The notes: generated by a model not told the origin, from the sequence alone. A stretch of DNA of 64,000 nucleotides from Bradyrhizobium guangxiense (GCF_004114915.1 NZ_CP022219.1:5734501-5798500); one strand, 5' to 3'; positions 21,477 through 29,161 are shown, counted from the first letter of the stretch. Made by a program: numbers and translations.

Positions 21477-21968
21477 TCAGCCTTGCGGCTGGTCGGTCGG
21501 CGGCGGGGTCGGGCGCGTCCGGTGCTGCGCCATGAACTGGTCGAACTCTTCCTTGTCCTTGGCGTGACGCAGGCGGTCGAGGAAGTTCTTGAACTCGACC
21601 TGCTCTTCCTCGAGCCGGCGCAGCGTCTCACTGCGATACTCGTCGAAGGCGCGGTTGCCGGAGGACGGCGGGCCGAAGCCAAAGCCGAAGCCGCGGCGCT
21701 CCATGCGGTCACGCATGCGGTCCATCTTGTACTGCATCCGCTCCATCTTGTTCGACCAGCGGTCCTGATTGCTCCAGCACGACATTCTTCTGCTCCCGAG
21801 TGTGAAAAAGAGAAGGGCAAGTCCGATCGGCCACCAGATGATGAAGCCGAGAATGGTCACGGCGATCCAGCCGGGGTGCCAGGGCGTATCGAGCATGCGG
21901 GGGCGCTCGTAATACTGCTGTTGGTCCGACGGGCCGCGCCAGCGATTGACATCAGCGGTGTAGGCCAT
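21477..21968 (-). CDS. DUF2852 family membrane protein
   Basis: A 163-residue protein with the DUF2852 pattern: one membrane segment (WIAVTILGFIIWWPIGLALLFFTLG), a basic, Met/Arg-rich helix (ERMQYKMDRMRDRMERRGFGFG) and the conserved SGNRAFDEYRSETLRRLEEEQVEFKNFLDRLRHAKDKEEFDQFM coiled region. Typical length for the family, whose role is unknown. Its upstream region contains a near-perfect 19-base palindrome at 22004-22022 also found at the neighbouring TetR gene, so it is probably that repressor's target. Confidence 0.85.
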   Translation of the reverse strand: MAYTADVNRWRGPSDQQQYYERPRMLDTPWHPGWIAVTILGFIIWWPIGLALLFFTLGSRRMSCWSNQDRWSNKMERMQYKMDRMRDRMERRGFGFGFGPPSSGNRAFDEYRSETLRRLEEEQVEFKNFLDRLRHAKDKEEFDQFMAQHRTRPTPPPTDQPQG

Positions 21969-22003
21969 TTCCCTTCTCCATCACGGCACCAGTGCCGTTG
22001 TGA

Positions 22004-22022
22004 ATGTAAATAACATTTACAT
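22004..22022. promoter_or_regulatory. Candidate TetR operator upstream of DUF2852 gene
   Basis: ATGTAAATAACATTTACAT: 8-base arms around a 3-base spacer, a perfect inverted repeat 36 bases before the DUF2852 start. It matches the site at 22829-22847 in 14-15 of 19 positions. TetR dimers bind this kind of short palindrome. Confidence 0.6.
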
Positions 22023-22089
22023 AGCTAGACCATCCCGGGATTTTGTCAAGCTGGCCGCTAGACACGGCCGCGTGATTCTTTGCGCAATT

Positions 22090-22830
22090 TTATTTCGGCT
22101 TGCCCCAGGGGCCAGCGGGCGGCGGCCTCGAACCGGAGGAAGCCTCCGGTGGCACCGGCGGCGGCTCGGCGGCCTTCGCTGCAGGACGGCGGTCGGTCGG
22201 GAAGCCGAGGCCGCGCAGATAGATCAGCACCTCGGCCTCGAGCAACTCGTCTGGCGACATCGGCAGCTTACGGCGCGCGGCATCGCCACGCGAGAACAGC
22301 GAGGCGACGCCGTGCGCCATCGACCAGATGTGCAGCGCCATCATCATGGCCGGCGGCCGCGGCATGCCGGGCGGCGCCAGCGCCGCAAGCCGCTCGGCCG
22401 CGGCGCGAATGATGTTGAAAGCGCGCTCGCTGGCGGCCAGCAGCGCCGGATTGGCATCGACCGGCAGACCGGACTCGAACATCGCGTTGTAGAAGGCGGG
22501 CTCCTCGCGGGCGAAGGCGAGATAAGCCTTGCCGACGCGCTCGAACGCGGTGACGGTGTCGGGCCGCCCGTCGTCCCAGGCTGCGGTCAGGCGCGCCTCG
22601 AACTGCTCGAAGCCGCGCTGGGCGATCGAGGACAGCAGCTCGTCGCGGTCGCGGAAATGCCGATAGGGCGCCGCCGCGCTGACGCCGGCCATGCGTGCGG
22701 CATCGGCAAAGGTGAAGCCGGCCGCGCCCTTCTCGGCGATCAGCCCGAGAGCGGCCTGCAACAAGGCTTCCTTCAGATTGCCGTGATGATAGCCGCGCTC
22801 GGCGCGGCGCTGCTCCTTGCGCCAGCTCAT
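22090..22830 (-). CDS. TetR/AcrR family transcriptional regulator
   Basis: A 246-residue regulator. N-terminal helix-turn-helix in residues about 10-60 (GYHHGNLKEALLQAALGLIAEKGAAGFTFADAARMAGVSAAAPYRHFRDRDELL), with a C-terminal ligand-binding domain of the WHG type (AYLAFAREEPAFYNAMFES, IWSMAHGVASLF) and a Pro-rich tail. The gene is on the same strand as DUF2852 with a 121-base gap. A palindrome overlaps its own start codon, and a similar one lies before the DUF2852 gene, suggesting autoregulation plus control of that gene. No strong Shine-Dalgarno is visible. Confidence 0.92.
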   Translation of the reverse strand: MSWRKEQRRAERGYHHGNLKEALLQAALGLIAEKGAAGFTFADAARMAGVSAAAPYRHFRDRDELLSSIAQRGFEQFEARLTAAWDDGRPDTVTAFERVGKAYLAFAREEPAFYNAMFESGLPVDANPALLAASERAFNIIRAAAERLAALAPPGMPRPPAMMMALHIWSMAHGVASLFSRGDAARRKLPMSPDELLEAEVLIYLRGLGFPTDRRPAAKAAEPPPVPPEASSGSRPPPAGPWGKPK

Positions 22831-22850
22831 GTGAACGACTTTTACATGAG
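22826..22850. promoter_or_regulatory. Candidate autoregulatory TetR operator
   Basis: A 25-base dyad in which 10 of 12 pairs are complementary; outer arms CTCATGT / ACATGAG are perfect. The core ATGTGAACGACTTTTACAT (22829-22847) has the same length and arms as the palindrome at 22004-22022. It overlaps the TetR start codon (22828-22830). Confidence 0.6.
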
Positions 22851-22954
22851 CCGGCGGTGAAGGTCACTAGCGGCAGGCGGATTGGTTAACCCGTATTTTC
22901 ACCGCCGTTCCGGGGCGATGCAAAACATCGAGCCCGGAATAACGGTCACGGAGC

Positions 22955-23320
22955 CTACATCTGCGGAATTGGCAAGACAGGCATGACCTCCACCGCCTCG
23001 CCCGGGAAGATCGAAAAATGCGGGTGGTTCTCGAACAGTCTTGCTGCCGCCTCCTGCGAGGCCGCCCGCACCACGGTGAAGCCGGTCAGCGCATTGCTGA
23101 TCTCGGTGATGCCGCCGCGGTCGATCCTGCGGGTCTTGCCGAGCGGGCCGCCGATCTCGACGATGACGTCCTTGTGCTTCTCGACCCAGCCGTGCCAGGC
23201 GGCCATGCCCTCGCGCTCCTTTGCCTTGCGTTCCGCCTCGGGCATCGCATGCCAAGCCTTCATCTTCTCGCCGTTCATGCTGCCGAGGTAGATGGCGAGG
23301 AATGTGTGTTCGGTGCTCAT
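22955..23320 (-). CDS. YCII-like (DGPF family) protein
   Basis: A 121-residue protein of the YCII/ferredoxin-like alpha-beta fold: N-terminal TFLAIYLGSMNGEKM, a central GWVEKHKDVIVEIGGPLGKTRRI and a C-terminal GFTVVRAASQEAAARLFENHPHFSIFPGEAVEVMPVL. The gene starts 27 bases after the stop of the next YCII gene and follows GGGAGAG, so the two form an operon under the sigma-type promoter at 23808-23834. YCII proteins are the usual companions of ECF42 sigma factors; their reaction is unknown. Confidence 0.8.
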   Translation of the reverse strand: MSTEHTFLAIYLGSMNGEKMKAWHAMPEAERKAKEREGMAAWHGWVEKHKDVIVEIGGPLGKTRRIDRGGITEISNALTGFTVVRAASQEAAARLFENHPHFSIFPGEAVEVMPVLPIPQM

Positions 23321-23347
23321 CGGTCTCTCCCTTGTTGAGGTCTCTGG

Positions 23348-23752
23348 TTATGCCTTTAGGTCGTCAAAGCCGGCGGCGGCCGCCTGCACGTCGGGCGAAA
23401 AGTCGGCCATCTCCTGCACCTGCCGGATCTCGATGATTTCGTTCGGCGAGGCCGGACACTGCTTTGCCCAGGCAATCGCCTCGGCCCGCGAGACGACCTC
23501 GATCATCCAGTATCCGCCCAGGACTTCCTTGGCTTCGGCGAACGGGCCGTCGGTGACGACGGGCTCACCGGTCGCAAACGAAACCCGCGCGCCCATCGAC
23601 GGCGGATGCAGGCCGTCGAGGGTGATCAACACGCCCGCGTCCTTCAGCGCCTCGTTGTAGCGCATCATGGCCGCCACACGCTCGGGGTCGAGCTGAACGT
23701 CCGGCGGTGCGGTCTCGTAACCGAGCGGGATCATCAGCATCATGAATCGCAT
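23348..23752 (-). CDS. YCII/DGPF family protein
   Basis: A 134-residue protein with the diagnostic DGPF motif (VVTDGPFAEAKEVLGGYWMIEV, around residues 58-79) and N-terminal MRFMMLMIPLG. ATG at 23752 is preferred because GAGGAA lies just upstream; 23764 adds four residues. First gene of a two-gene unit with the downstream YCII-like gene. Its promoter region carries TGTCGG-N17-CGTC, shared with the sigma-factor operon, so it is probably an ECF42 target. Confidence 0.88.
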   Translation of the reverse strand: MRFMMLMIPLGYETAPPDVQLDPERVAAMMRYNEALKDAGVLITLDGLHPPSMGARVSFATGEPVVTDGPFAEAKEVLGGYWMIEVVSRAEAIAWAKQCPASPNEIIEIRQVQEMADFSPDVQAAAAGFDDLKA

Positions 23753-23807
23753 GGGGTTCCTCATTGTTCGTCATGCCGGGCTCGCGCCTAGCCGCGCTCG
23801 CCTTCAA

Positions 23808-23834
23808 GACGAACGGGTCCGGGTGGAACCGACA
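23808..23834 (-). promoter_or_regulatory. Predicted ECF42-type promoter (YCII operon)
   Basis: On the minus strand: TGTCGG (23829-23834), 17-base spacer, CGTC (23808-23811) followed by TTG. It lies 56 bases before the start codon at 23752. Identical core and spacing to three other sites in this locus. Confidence 0.75.
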
Positions 23835-23860
23835 TCAGGACGAGAATTATTTCGCGAGGC

Positions 23861-24226
23861 CTAGCGCGGCTGCGGCAGGAAGCGACCGTCCTGCCGGGCC
23901 GCGCCGAAATAGACGTCGATGCGACGGACCTTGCCGCCTGCGAAGGTGAAGAACTCCGTGTTGCGAAAGCTCCTGCCATCTGTCGCCAAGCAGAGATAGG
24001 TAACGAAGGCCTCCTCGCCTCGGACGAAGATCCGCTCAAGGTCATGGCGTGCGATCCAGCCGCTGTCACGCCAGCACCGTTCGAAATAGGCGGCCTTGTC
24101 GAGATCGTCGTCGAACGGGCTGGTGAAGCGGAAATCGTCGGCCAGTGCGTCGGCGACCCGCTGCCGGTCGTTGGCGAGATAGGCTGCGAAGAGGTCTCGG
24201 ATCAGGCGCTCATGGTCGTCGGGCAT
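23861..24226 (-). CDS. SnoaL/NTF2-like protein
   Basis: A 121-residue protein of the NTF2-like cone fold: an N-terminal helix pair (ERLIRDLFAAYLANDRQRVADALADDFRFTSPFDD) and sheet residues such as AFVTYLCLATDGRSFRNTEFFTFAGGKVRRIDVYF. Many relatives are small polyketide cyclases, isomerases or unknown ligand-binding proteins; the substrate is unknown. ATG at 24226 is preceded by GAGGAGA; the frame is open for a further 504 codons upstream only as a shadow of the SDR gene. It carries the predicted ECF42-type promoter at 24258-24284. Confidence 0.82.
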   Translation of the reverse strand: MPDDHERLIRDLFAAYLANDRQRVADALADDFRFTSPFDDDLDKAAYFERCWRDSGWIARHDLERIFVRGEEAFVTYLCLATDGRSFRNTEFFTFAGGKVRRIDVYFGAARQDGRFLPQPR

Positions 24227-24257
24227 TGCGGTCTCCTCGGTAACGATCCCCCTGGAA

Positions 24258-24284
24258 GACGTTCCATCGAGAAACGTCCCGACA
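24258..24284 (-). promoter_or_regulatory. Predicted ECF42-type promoter (SnoaL-like gene)
   Basis: On the minus strand: TGTCGG (24279-24284), 17-base spacer, CGTC (24258-24261) followed by TTCC. It ends 32 bases before the start codon at 24226. Confidence 0.75.
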
Positions 24285-24379
24285 TCGCGCCTTCGACTTG
24301 AGGCCTTTCTTGCCGGACCGAAAGCGCAGTACAAGGAACCGGCGCTCGCGCGCTGCTCAAACACAGGACATATCCGCCC

Positions 24380-25168
24380 ATGCCGCCCGCCCCGCAGAAA
24401 GTCGCCCTCGTCACTGGAGCCGCACGCGGCATCGGACTTGCGACCGCGAAGAAGTTCTTGGCCGAGGGCTGGCGCGTGGCCCTGCTCGACATCGAGGGCG
24501 AGTTGCTCGGCCGCGCGGTCGCCGAGATCGGCCAGGACGAAGCGACTTTGGCGTTGACCTGCGACGTGTCCGACGCGACCGCAGTCGGCGCGGCGATCGC
24601 AGCGGTTGAGCGACGGTTCGGCCGGCTGGACGCGCTCGTCAACAATGCCGGCATCGCGGTATTCGCGCCGCTGATGGAGACGTCGGACGCCGACTGGCGC
24701 CGCGTGCTCGAGGTCAACCTCACCGGGCCGTTCCTCTGCACCAAGGCCGCCGTGCCCCTGATGCGCGAGGGCGATGGCGGCGCCATCGTCAACATCACCT
24801 CGATCTCGGCGGTGCGCGCCTCGACGCTGCGCTCGGCCTACGGCACCAGCAAGGCCGGGCTCGCGCACCTGACCAAGCAGCTCGCGGTCGAGCTCGCCTC
24901 CCTCAACATCCGCGTCAACGCGGTCGCGCCGGGGCCGGTCGACACGGCGATGGCGAAGCAGGTGCATACCAAGGAGATCCGCGCGGATTATCACGACGCC
25001 ATTCCGCTCAACCGCTATGGCCTCGAGGAGGAGCTTGCGGAAGCGATCTACTTCCTGTGCTCGGCGAATGCGAGCTACATCACCGGCCAAATTTTGGCCG
25101 TTGATGGCGGCTTCGATGCAGCAGGTATCGGCCTGCCGACGCTGCGCGGGCAAAGGCGCAACGGGTAG
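24380..25168 (+). CDS. SDR family oxidoreductase
   Basis: A 262-residue classical short-chain dehydrogenase/reductase. Cofactor motif TGAARGIG at about 12-19, D after strand 3 (CDVSD), NNAG, catalytic Ser in ITSISA and YGTSK. The C-terminus has the usual GQILAVDGGFDAAG. Likely reduces or oxidises a hydroxy/keto compound with NAD(P); the acidic residue in LLDIEG suggests NAD preference. It is divergent from the SnoaL-like gene; I saw no ECF42-type promoter in its own orientation. Confidence 0.9.
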   Translation: MPPAPQKVALVTGAARGIGLATAKKFLAEGWRVALLDIEGELLGRAVAEIGQDEATLALTCDVSDATAVGAAIAAVERRFGRLDALVNNAGIAVFAPLMETSDADWRRVLEVNLTGPFLCTKAAVPLMREGDGGAIVNITSISAVRASTLRSAYGTSKAGLAHLTKQLAVELASLNIRVNAVAPGPVDTAMAKQVHTKEIRADYHDAIPLNRYGLEEELAEAIYFLCSANASYITGQILAVDGGFDAAGIGLPTLRGQRRNG

Positions 25169-25294
25169 GCACGGAATTGTAGGGAGGGCAAAGGCGCGCA
25201 AGCGCCCCGCCCACGATCTCTCCCGATATGCGGCGACAATGGTGGGCACGCTACGCTTTGCCCACGCTACGAAACCGGGCTTGTGGAGTGCTCC

Positions 25295-25726
25295 ATGCGA
25301 CGCGCATTCATCAAGGCAATGCTCGCATCCGCGCTGCTCGCCGTCACCCCCGCCGCCGCCGAGATCCGCATCCTCCAATCTCCGGGCGGGCAGGTCGGGC
25401 CGTTCCTCGAATTGTTCGAGAAGGTGCGCGAAAGCGGCGAGCGCGTGGTGATCGACGGTCCCTGCCTGTCTGCCTGCACGCTGGTGCTGAGCATCGTGCC
25501 GGGCGAGCGCATCTGCGTCACCAAGCGCGCCGTGCTCGGCTTCCATGCGGCCCGTTCGGTGGATCGGCGCGGGCGCTTCTATGCCGAGCCGGAAGCATCG
25601 GTCGCAGTGCTTGCCGCCTATCCCGGCCCGGTTCGCGACTGGATCAGCCGCCGTGGCGGGCTCACCGCGCGATTGCTCTTGCTCAAGGGCCGTGATCTCG
25701 CCGCAATCTATCCACGCTGCCGCTGA
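25295..25726 (+). CDS. Secreted ClpP-fold-like protein
   Basis: A 143-residue protein with a signal peptide (RRAFIKAMLASALLAVTPAAA). The mature part resembles a minimal ClpP/crotonase fold: LQSPGGQVG at 28-35 (the NSPGG-type motif), CLSACT around Ser59 in the nucleophile position, and GFHAA with His84. These are the residues expected of a Ser-His peptidase of the periplasmic ClpP-like family (COG3904 type), though activity is not shown. ATG at 25295 starts the signal; 25283 adds four residues. No operon partner. Confidence 0.65.
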   Translation: MRRAFIKAMLASALLAVTPAAAEIRILQSPGGQVGPFLELFEKVRESGERVVIDGPCLSACTLVLSIVPGERICVTKRAVLGFHAARSVDRRGRFYAEPEASVAVLAAYPGPVRDWISRRGGLTARLLLLKGRDLAAIYPRCR

Positions 25727-25748
25727 CAGTCTTGGCAATCGCCAGGTG

Positions 25749-25777
25749 TGTGACGTGAATCTGTGAGCCGCGTCACA
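25749..25777. repeat. Inverted repeat downstream of the ClpP-like gene
   Basis: TGTGACG ... CGTCACA, 7-base perfect arms 15 bases apart, 22 bases after the stop. It could be a terminator stem or a regulator site (TGTGA-N-TCACA resembles a CRP/FNR-like half-site pair but with a longer spacer). Confidence 0.35.
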
Positions 25778-25893
25778 TTAAAGGCGCTTGGCTTGGAGCG
25801 CGTCTGGCTTGGCTAGCGCGAGGCCATACGGCAGGCTCCCCGTGCTTGCACATAGATGCGCACCGGGTCTGCGCCATTACGCTTTGGCTGCCT

Positions 25894-25986
25894 TCAGTAG
25901 AGAGTCTGAATCACCGGCACCAGCTTCATGCTGGCGCAAATGAGCATCCCCCAAAGGGCAAAGTTGATCTGTAGCGCCGTCGCCAT
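25894..25986 (-). CDS. 30-residue hydrophobic small protein
   Basis: A short open frame, ATG to TGA, encoding 30 residues beginning MATALQINFALWG and ending VPVIQTLY, almost entirely one membrane-spanning helix (LQINFALWGMLICASM then KLVPVIQ). A strong Shine-Dalgarno, GGAAGGGGAG, sits 4-13 bases upstream of the ATG. It is isolated in a 545-base gap with no other gene. Conserved short single-pass proteins of this kind exist in bradyrhizobia as far as I can judge, but I do not recognise a name. Confidence 0.55.
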   Translation of the reverse strand: MATALQINFALWGMLICASMKLVPVIQTLY

Positions 25987-26271
25987 CGGTCGCTCCCCTT
26001 CCAAGTGACGTCCACCCTAGTTTTTAGATTTTATGAATCATCAATAGCGATTCTGACGTGCAGATCACAGCCCAATATTGCGTCAATTGTTGTGCGCTGC
26101 AGTCCGCGTGGTTTCACGAAGCGGCCTCACTGCTCCCACAGAGTCATGCGAATAGTGAGTTCATGCTCGGCCATGCCGACCCAACTCGTTTGCCTTAAGT
26201 TCCATTTGACCGACGCGATGTCAGTTTCCCGTACGGAGCTTGGTATTGCACAGCAGAAATTCGGGTCCGGC

Positions 26272-26634
26272 ATGATGCGACACGGCTTCATCTTGCTCAC
26301 TTTGTGTACAGCGCTGCTCGGATGTGCAGTCGCGCCGGCGCAGGAGCGTCGCCCGATCGCGTGGGACGGCCTCGGCCAAGACCCGAACAAGGGTGCGAGC
26401 CGCCCTCGCATGGCGAAACGGCGCGCAGCGAACCCCGCGCCTGCGGCGAGTGATCCCAATCTGGAGCGGGAACGAGTGCTCGGGACTTTGCGGCCATACT
26501 CCGAGGCGTGGTGGGCAGTTTACGACGCGATCGAAGCGGAGAACGACAGGCAGCTCGGCGCCAAGCTCGTGATCTGCCCTGGGTGCGTGCAATCCTCGCC
26601 GCAGGGGGAGGAGACGACCGGATCAATCCGATGA
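26272..26634 (+). CDS. Small exported protein of unknown function
   Basis: A 120-residue protein with an N-terminal export signal (MMRHGFILLTLCTALLGCAVAPAQ). LLGC could be a lipobox (Cys18), or signal peptidase I could cut after the later Ala-rich stretch. The mature part is charged, with RPRMAKRRAANPAP and a conserved-looking YSEAWWAVYDAIEAENDRQL and CPGC. I do not recognise the family. The frame extends upstream to 26005, but codon use and the signal favour ATG at 26272. No operon partner. Confidence 0.6.
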   Translation: MMRHGFILLTLCTALLGCAVAPAQERRPIAWDGLGQDPNKGASRPRMAKRRAANPAPAASDPNLERERVLGTLRPYSEAWWAVYDAIEAENDRQLGAKLVICPGCVQSSPQGEETTGSIR

Positions 26635-26688
26635 CGGCCGAGCCGCACGTGACGGAGCGTCTCTACGTTTCGTGACGATTCCGATGCG

Positions 26689-26719
26689 TCCCCTCTCCCG
26701 CAAAGATGGAGAGAGGGGA
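26689..26719. repeat. Inverted repeat between convergent genes
   Basis: TCCCCTCTC ... GAGAGGGGA, 9-base perfect arms 13 bases apart, between the small exported protein gene and the VOC gene. It may be a bidirectional terminator or one copy of a dispersed palindromic element. Confidence 0.45.
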
Positions 26720-26753
26720 ATCGCAACGCAAAAAACATGCGCAGTCGCGCGCG

Positions 26754-27167
26754 TCACATACCCTCGGCTGGACAGTTCACCATCCAGGGAATGCCGAACT
26801 TGTCGACGCACATGCCAAAGCCCTTGGCCCAGAACGTCTTGCTGAACGGCATGGTCACGCTGCCGCCGTCGGCGAGCGCGTTGAACTTGCGCTCGCCATC
26901 CGCGGGATCCTTGACTGTGAGCGAGATCGAGAAGCCCTGCGGCTTGTGAAAGTGCTCTGCCGGCGCGTCGGAGGCCATCAGCACGCTGCCGTCGGGGAGC
27001 GACATGCGGGCATGCATGATCATCTTCTCGCGGCCGGGCGCGGCCGGCACCTCCGGCGGCGCATCCGACGCGCGCATCATCGCCTCGATCTTGCCGCCGA
27101 GAACCTTGGTGTAATAGTTGAACGCGGCTTCGCAATTGTCCTGGTAGAACAGGTAGGGATTGAGCAT
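26754..27167 (-). CDS. PhnB-like VOC superfamily protein
   Basis: A 137-residue glyoxalase/VOC-fold protein of the PhnB-like group: N-terminal NPYLFYQDNCEAAFNYYTKVLGGKIEAMM, a central MIMHARMSLPDGSVLMASDAP and a C-terminal WAKGFGMCVDKFGIPWMVNC. Such proteins bind small molecules, and a few are enzymes; the true reaction is unknown. It starts 30 bases after the SRPBCC gene and is likely co-transcribed from the sigma-type promoter at 27764-27790. PhnB-like and YCII proteins are frequent partners of ECF42 sigma factors. Confidence 0.88.
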   Translation of the reverse strand: MLNPYLFYQDNCEAAFNYYTKVLGGKIEAMMRASDAPPEVPAAPGREKMIMHARMSLPDGSVLMASDAPAEHFHKPQGFSISLTVKDPADGERKFNALADGGSVTMPFSKTFWAKGFGMCVDKFGIPWMVNCPAEGM

Positions 27168-27197
27168 CGTTTCTCTCCTCTTCGTTTGCTGTGGGGC

Positions 27198-27737
27198 TTA
27201 TTGCCTCTCGGTGAGCTTCTTGAGGGCGGCGAGGCCTGCCTCGAAATCCTTGCCGATCATGCTGTCCATGTTGATGAACACCTGCATCACCTTGGACAGG
27301 AACGGCGCCGGACCGTACATCGCCCATGTGACGAGTGTGGCATCGCCTTGCGGCACAAAGGTGAACTCGGCAGTGTTGTGGCCTTCGAACGGCCGCTCGA
27401 AATCGAGCTTGATGCGAAGCTTCGACGGCCCGCTCGCCTCCAGGATCTCCATATGGCCGGCGCCGACATTGTTGTTGCCGTCCCAGGCATAGGTCGCGCC
27501 CCGTCCTTCCGCGGCTCCGCCGAAGGTCCGTTTCATGTCGGGATCGCGGCTCTCATAGGGCGACCAGGCGGTCCAGCGGCGGAAATCGGCCACCTGCGGG
27601 TAGATCGCGCCCGCCGGCGCCTTCACGGCGAGGCTGCGCTCGACGCGGAATGTGTCGGGTTTCGCCAAAGCAAAGGCGAGAACCCCGGCTATGCCGGCGG
27701 CGAGCACGATGGCGATGATGGCAATGGCTTTCAGCAT
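27198..27737 (-). CDS. SRPBCC (START-like) family protein
   Basis: A 179-residue protein with an N-terminal hydrophobic segment (LKAIAIIAIVLAAGIAGVLAFAL) that anchors or exports it, then a polyketide_cyc2/SRPBCC domain (VERSLAVKAPAGAIYPQVADFRRWTAWSPYESRDPDMKRTFGG ... FTFVPQGDATLVTWAMYG). Ligand unknown. First gene of a two-gene unit with the VOC gene. Its start is 27 bases downstream of a TGTCGG-N17-CGTC element, so it is a predicted ECF42 target. Confidence 0.87.
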   Translation of the reverse strand: MLKAIAIIAIVLAAGIAGVLAFALAKPDTFRVERSLAVKAPAGAIYPQVADFRRWTAWSPYESRDPDMKRTFGGAAEGRGATYAWDGNNNVGAGHMEILEASGPSKLRIKLDFERPFEGHNTAEFTFVPQGDATLVTWAMYGPAPFLSKVMQVFINMDSMIGKDFEAGLAALKKLTERQ

Positions 27738-27763
27738 GAAGGGCTCCCCTGGTACGGGCTAAG

Positions 27764-27790
27764 GACGAAGGGGAACAGCGCGGGCCGACA
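27764..27790 (-). promoter_or_regulatory. Predicted ECF42-type promoter (SRPBCC-VOC operon)
   Basis: On the minus strand: TGTCGG (27785-27790), 17-base spacer, CGTC (27764-27767) followed by CTTA. It ends 27 bases before the start codon at 27737. Confidence 0.78.
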
Positions 27791-27874
27791 GACCGGAAAC
27801 GAATTTTTTGGCACAGAGGGCCGGAGAACATGGACGGGACAAGCCCGGGCATGACGACGTGGAGGCAGATACGC

Positions 27875-29161
27875 CTATCTCGCCTTCGCGCCTTCCTTTG
27901 CCTTCGGCTGGCTGTCCCGGATCAGGCGATCGAGATGCATGCGGATATGGGCGGCTTCCGCCGAGGTGTTGGCAAGCGCAATGGCGCGGTCGAAGGCGAC
28001 GCGGGCTTCGTCGTTACGGCTGAGCTGCATCAGGAAAGCGCCGCGCACGCCGTAAAAATGGAAGTAGTTGCCAAGCTTGGGCGCCAGAGGCTCGATCAGC
28101 TCGAGCGCGGCCTGCGGCCCGCGCACCTTGGACACCGCAACTGCACGGTTGAGCGTCACCACCGGTGAGGGCTGCACCACTTCGAGCGCGCCGTAAAGCA
28201 GGTCGATCTGCGTCCAGTCGGTCTCCTCCGGCGTCGCTGCGCGGGCATGCAGCGCAGCGATCGCGGCCTGGATCTGATAGGGTCCGCTGCGGCGATGGCG
28301 CATCGCCTTGTCGATCAGCGCCAACCCTTCCGCAATCATGGTGCCGTTCCACAGCGATCGATCCTGGTCGTCCAGCAGGATCAGCGAGCCATCTGCGGCA
28401 AAGCGCGCGGCGCTGCGTGCATGCTGCAGCAAGATGAGCGCCGTGAGCCCCATGATCTCCGGCTCGCTCGGAAACAGCCTGAGCAGCAGGCGCGCCAGCC
28501 GGATCGCCTCCTCGCAGAGCGGCTTGCGGATCTCTGCGGTGTCGCCACTTGCCGAATAGCCCTCGTTGAAGATCAAATAGATCATCGCCGCGACGCCGGC
28601 GAGGCGCTCGGAGCGCTCGACCGCGCCGGGCGTTTCGAACGGTGTGCCGGCTTCCGCGACCTTCGCCTTGGCGCGCGTGATGCGCTGCTCCATCGCCGCG
28701 TCCGAAACCAGGAAGGCGCGCGCGATCTGCTTCACGGTAAGGCCCGAGACGATGCGCAGCGCCAGCGCGATCTGCTGCGTCGCCGGCAATTGCGGATGAC
28801 AGCAGATGAACATCAAGCGCAAGATGTCGTCGCGGTAGTGCGAGCCGTCGAGCCGCTCGGCCAGCGCGCCTTCGGCATCATCGAGATCGGAGATCGCCTG
28901 GTCGTCCTCCGGCAACGGCTGCTGCTTGCGGGCGCGGCGAACTTCGTCGATCGCGACGTTGCGGCCGACCATGATCAGCCACGCCGCTGGATCCCGCGGC
29001 GGCCCGTTCTGCGGCCAGGTCTTCAGCGCGCGAAGGCAGGCGTTCTGGAACGCTTCCTCCGCCGTATCGAGGTCGCGAAAATAACGCAGCAGAGCGCCGA
29101 CCGCCTGAGGGCGCGCCGAGCTCAGCGCAGTCTCGATCCAGGCGGCATCGGTCTCGCTCAC
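27875..29161 (-). CDS. ECF42-type RNA polymerase sigma factor with C-terminal extension
   Basis: A 428-residue sigma-70 family factor. Region 2 lies at about 15-80 (LLRYFRDLDTAEEAFQNACLRALKTWP ... AIDEVRRARKQ) and region 4 at about 110-170 (LPATQQIALALRIVSGLTVKQIARAFLVSDAAMEQRITRAKAKV). The remaining ~250 residues are a helical, TPR-like extension (AMIYLIFNEGYSAS, LMGLTALILLQHARSAAR-like), the hallmark of ECF42 factors, which lack a classic anti-sigma and pair with YCII/DGPF genes. Its start overlaps the stop of a DGPF gene by ATGA, and no anti-sigma gene is present. The operon promoter carries the motif also found before three neighbouring units. Confidence 0.93.
   Translation of the reverse strand: MSETDAAWIETALSSARPQAVGALLRYFRDLDTAEEAFQNACLRALKTWPQNGPPRDPAAWLIMVGRNVAIDEVRRARKQQPLPEDDQAISDLDDAEGALAERLDGSHYRDDILRLMFICCHPQLPATQQIALALRIVSGLTVKQIARAFLVSDAAMEQRITRAKAKVAEAGTPFETPGAVERSERLAGVAAMIYLIFNEGYSASGDTAEIRKPLCEEAIRLARLLLRLFPSEPEIMGLTALILLQHARSAARFAADGSLILLDDQDRSLWNGTMIAEGLALIDKAMRHRRSGPYQIQAAIAALHARAATPEETDWTQIDLLYGALEVVQPSPVVTLNRAVAVSKVRGPQAALELIEPLAPKLGNYFHFYGVRGAFLMQLSRNDEARVAFDRAIALANTSAEAAHIRMHLDRLIRDSQPKAKEGAKAR

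Noticed and set aside
23861..25738. 625-residue minus-strand frame
   Set aside because: Only its last 121 residues are the SnoaL-like protein with its own ribosome site and promoter; the rest is a shadow of the SDR and ClpP-like genes.
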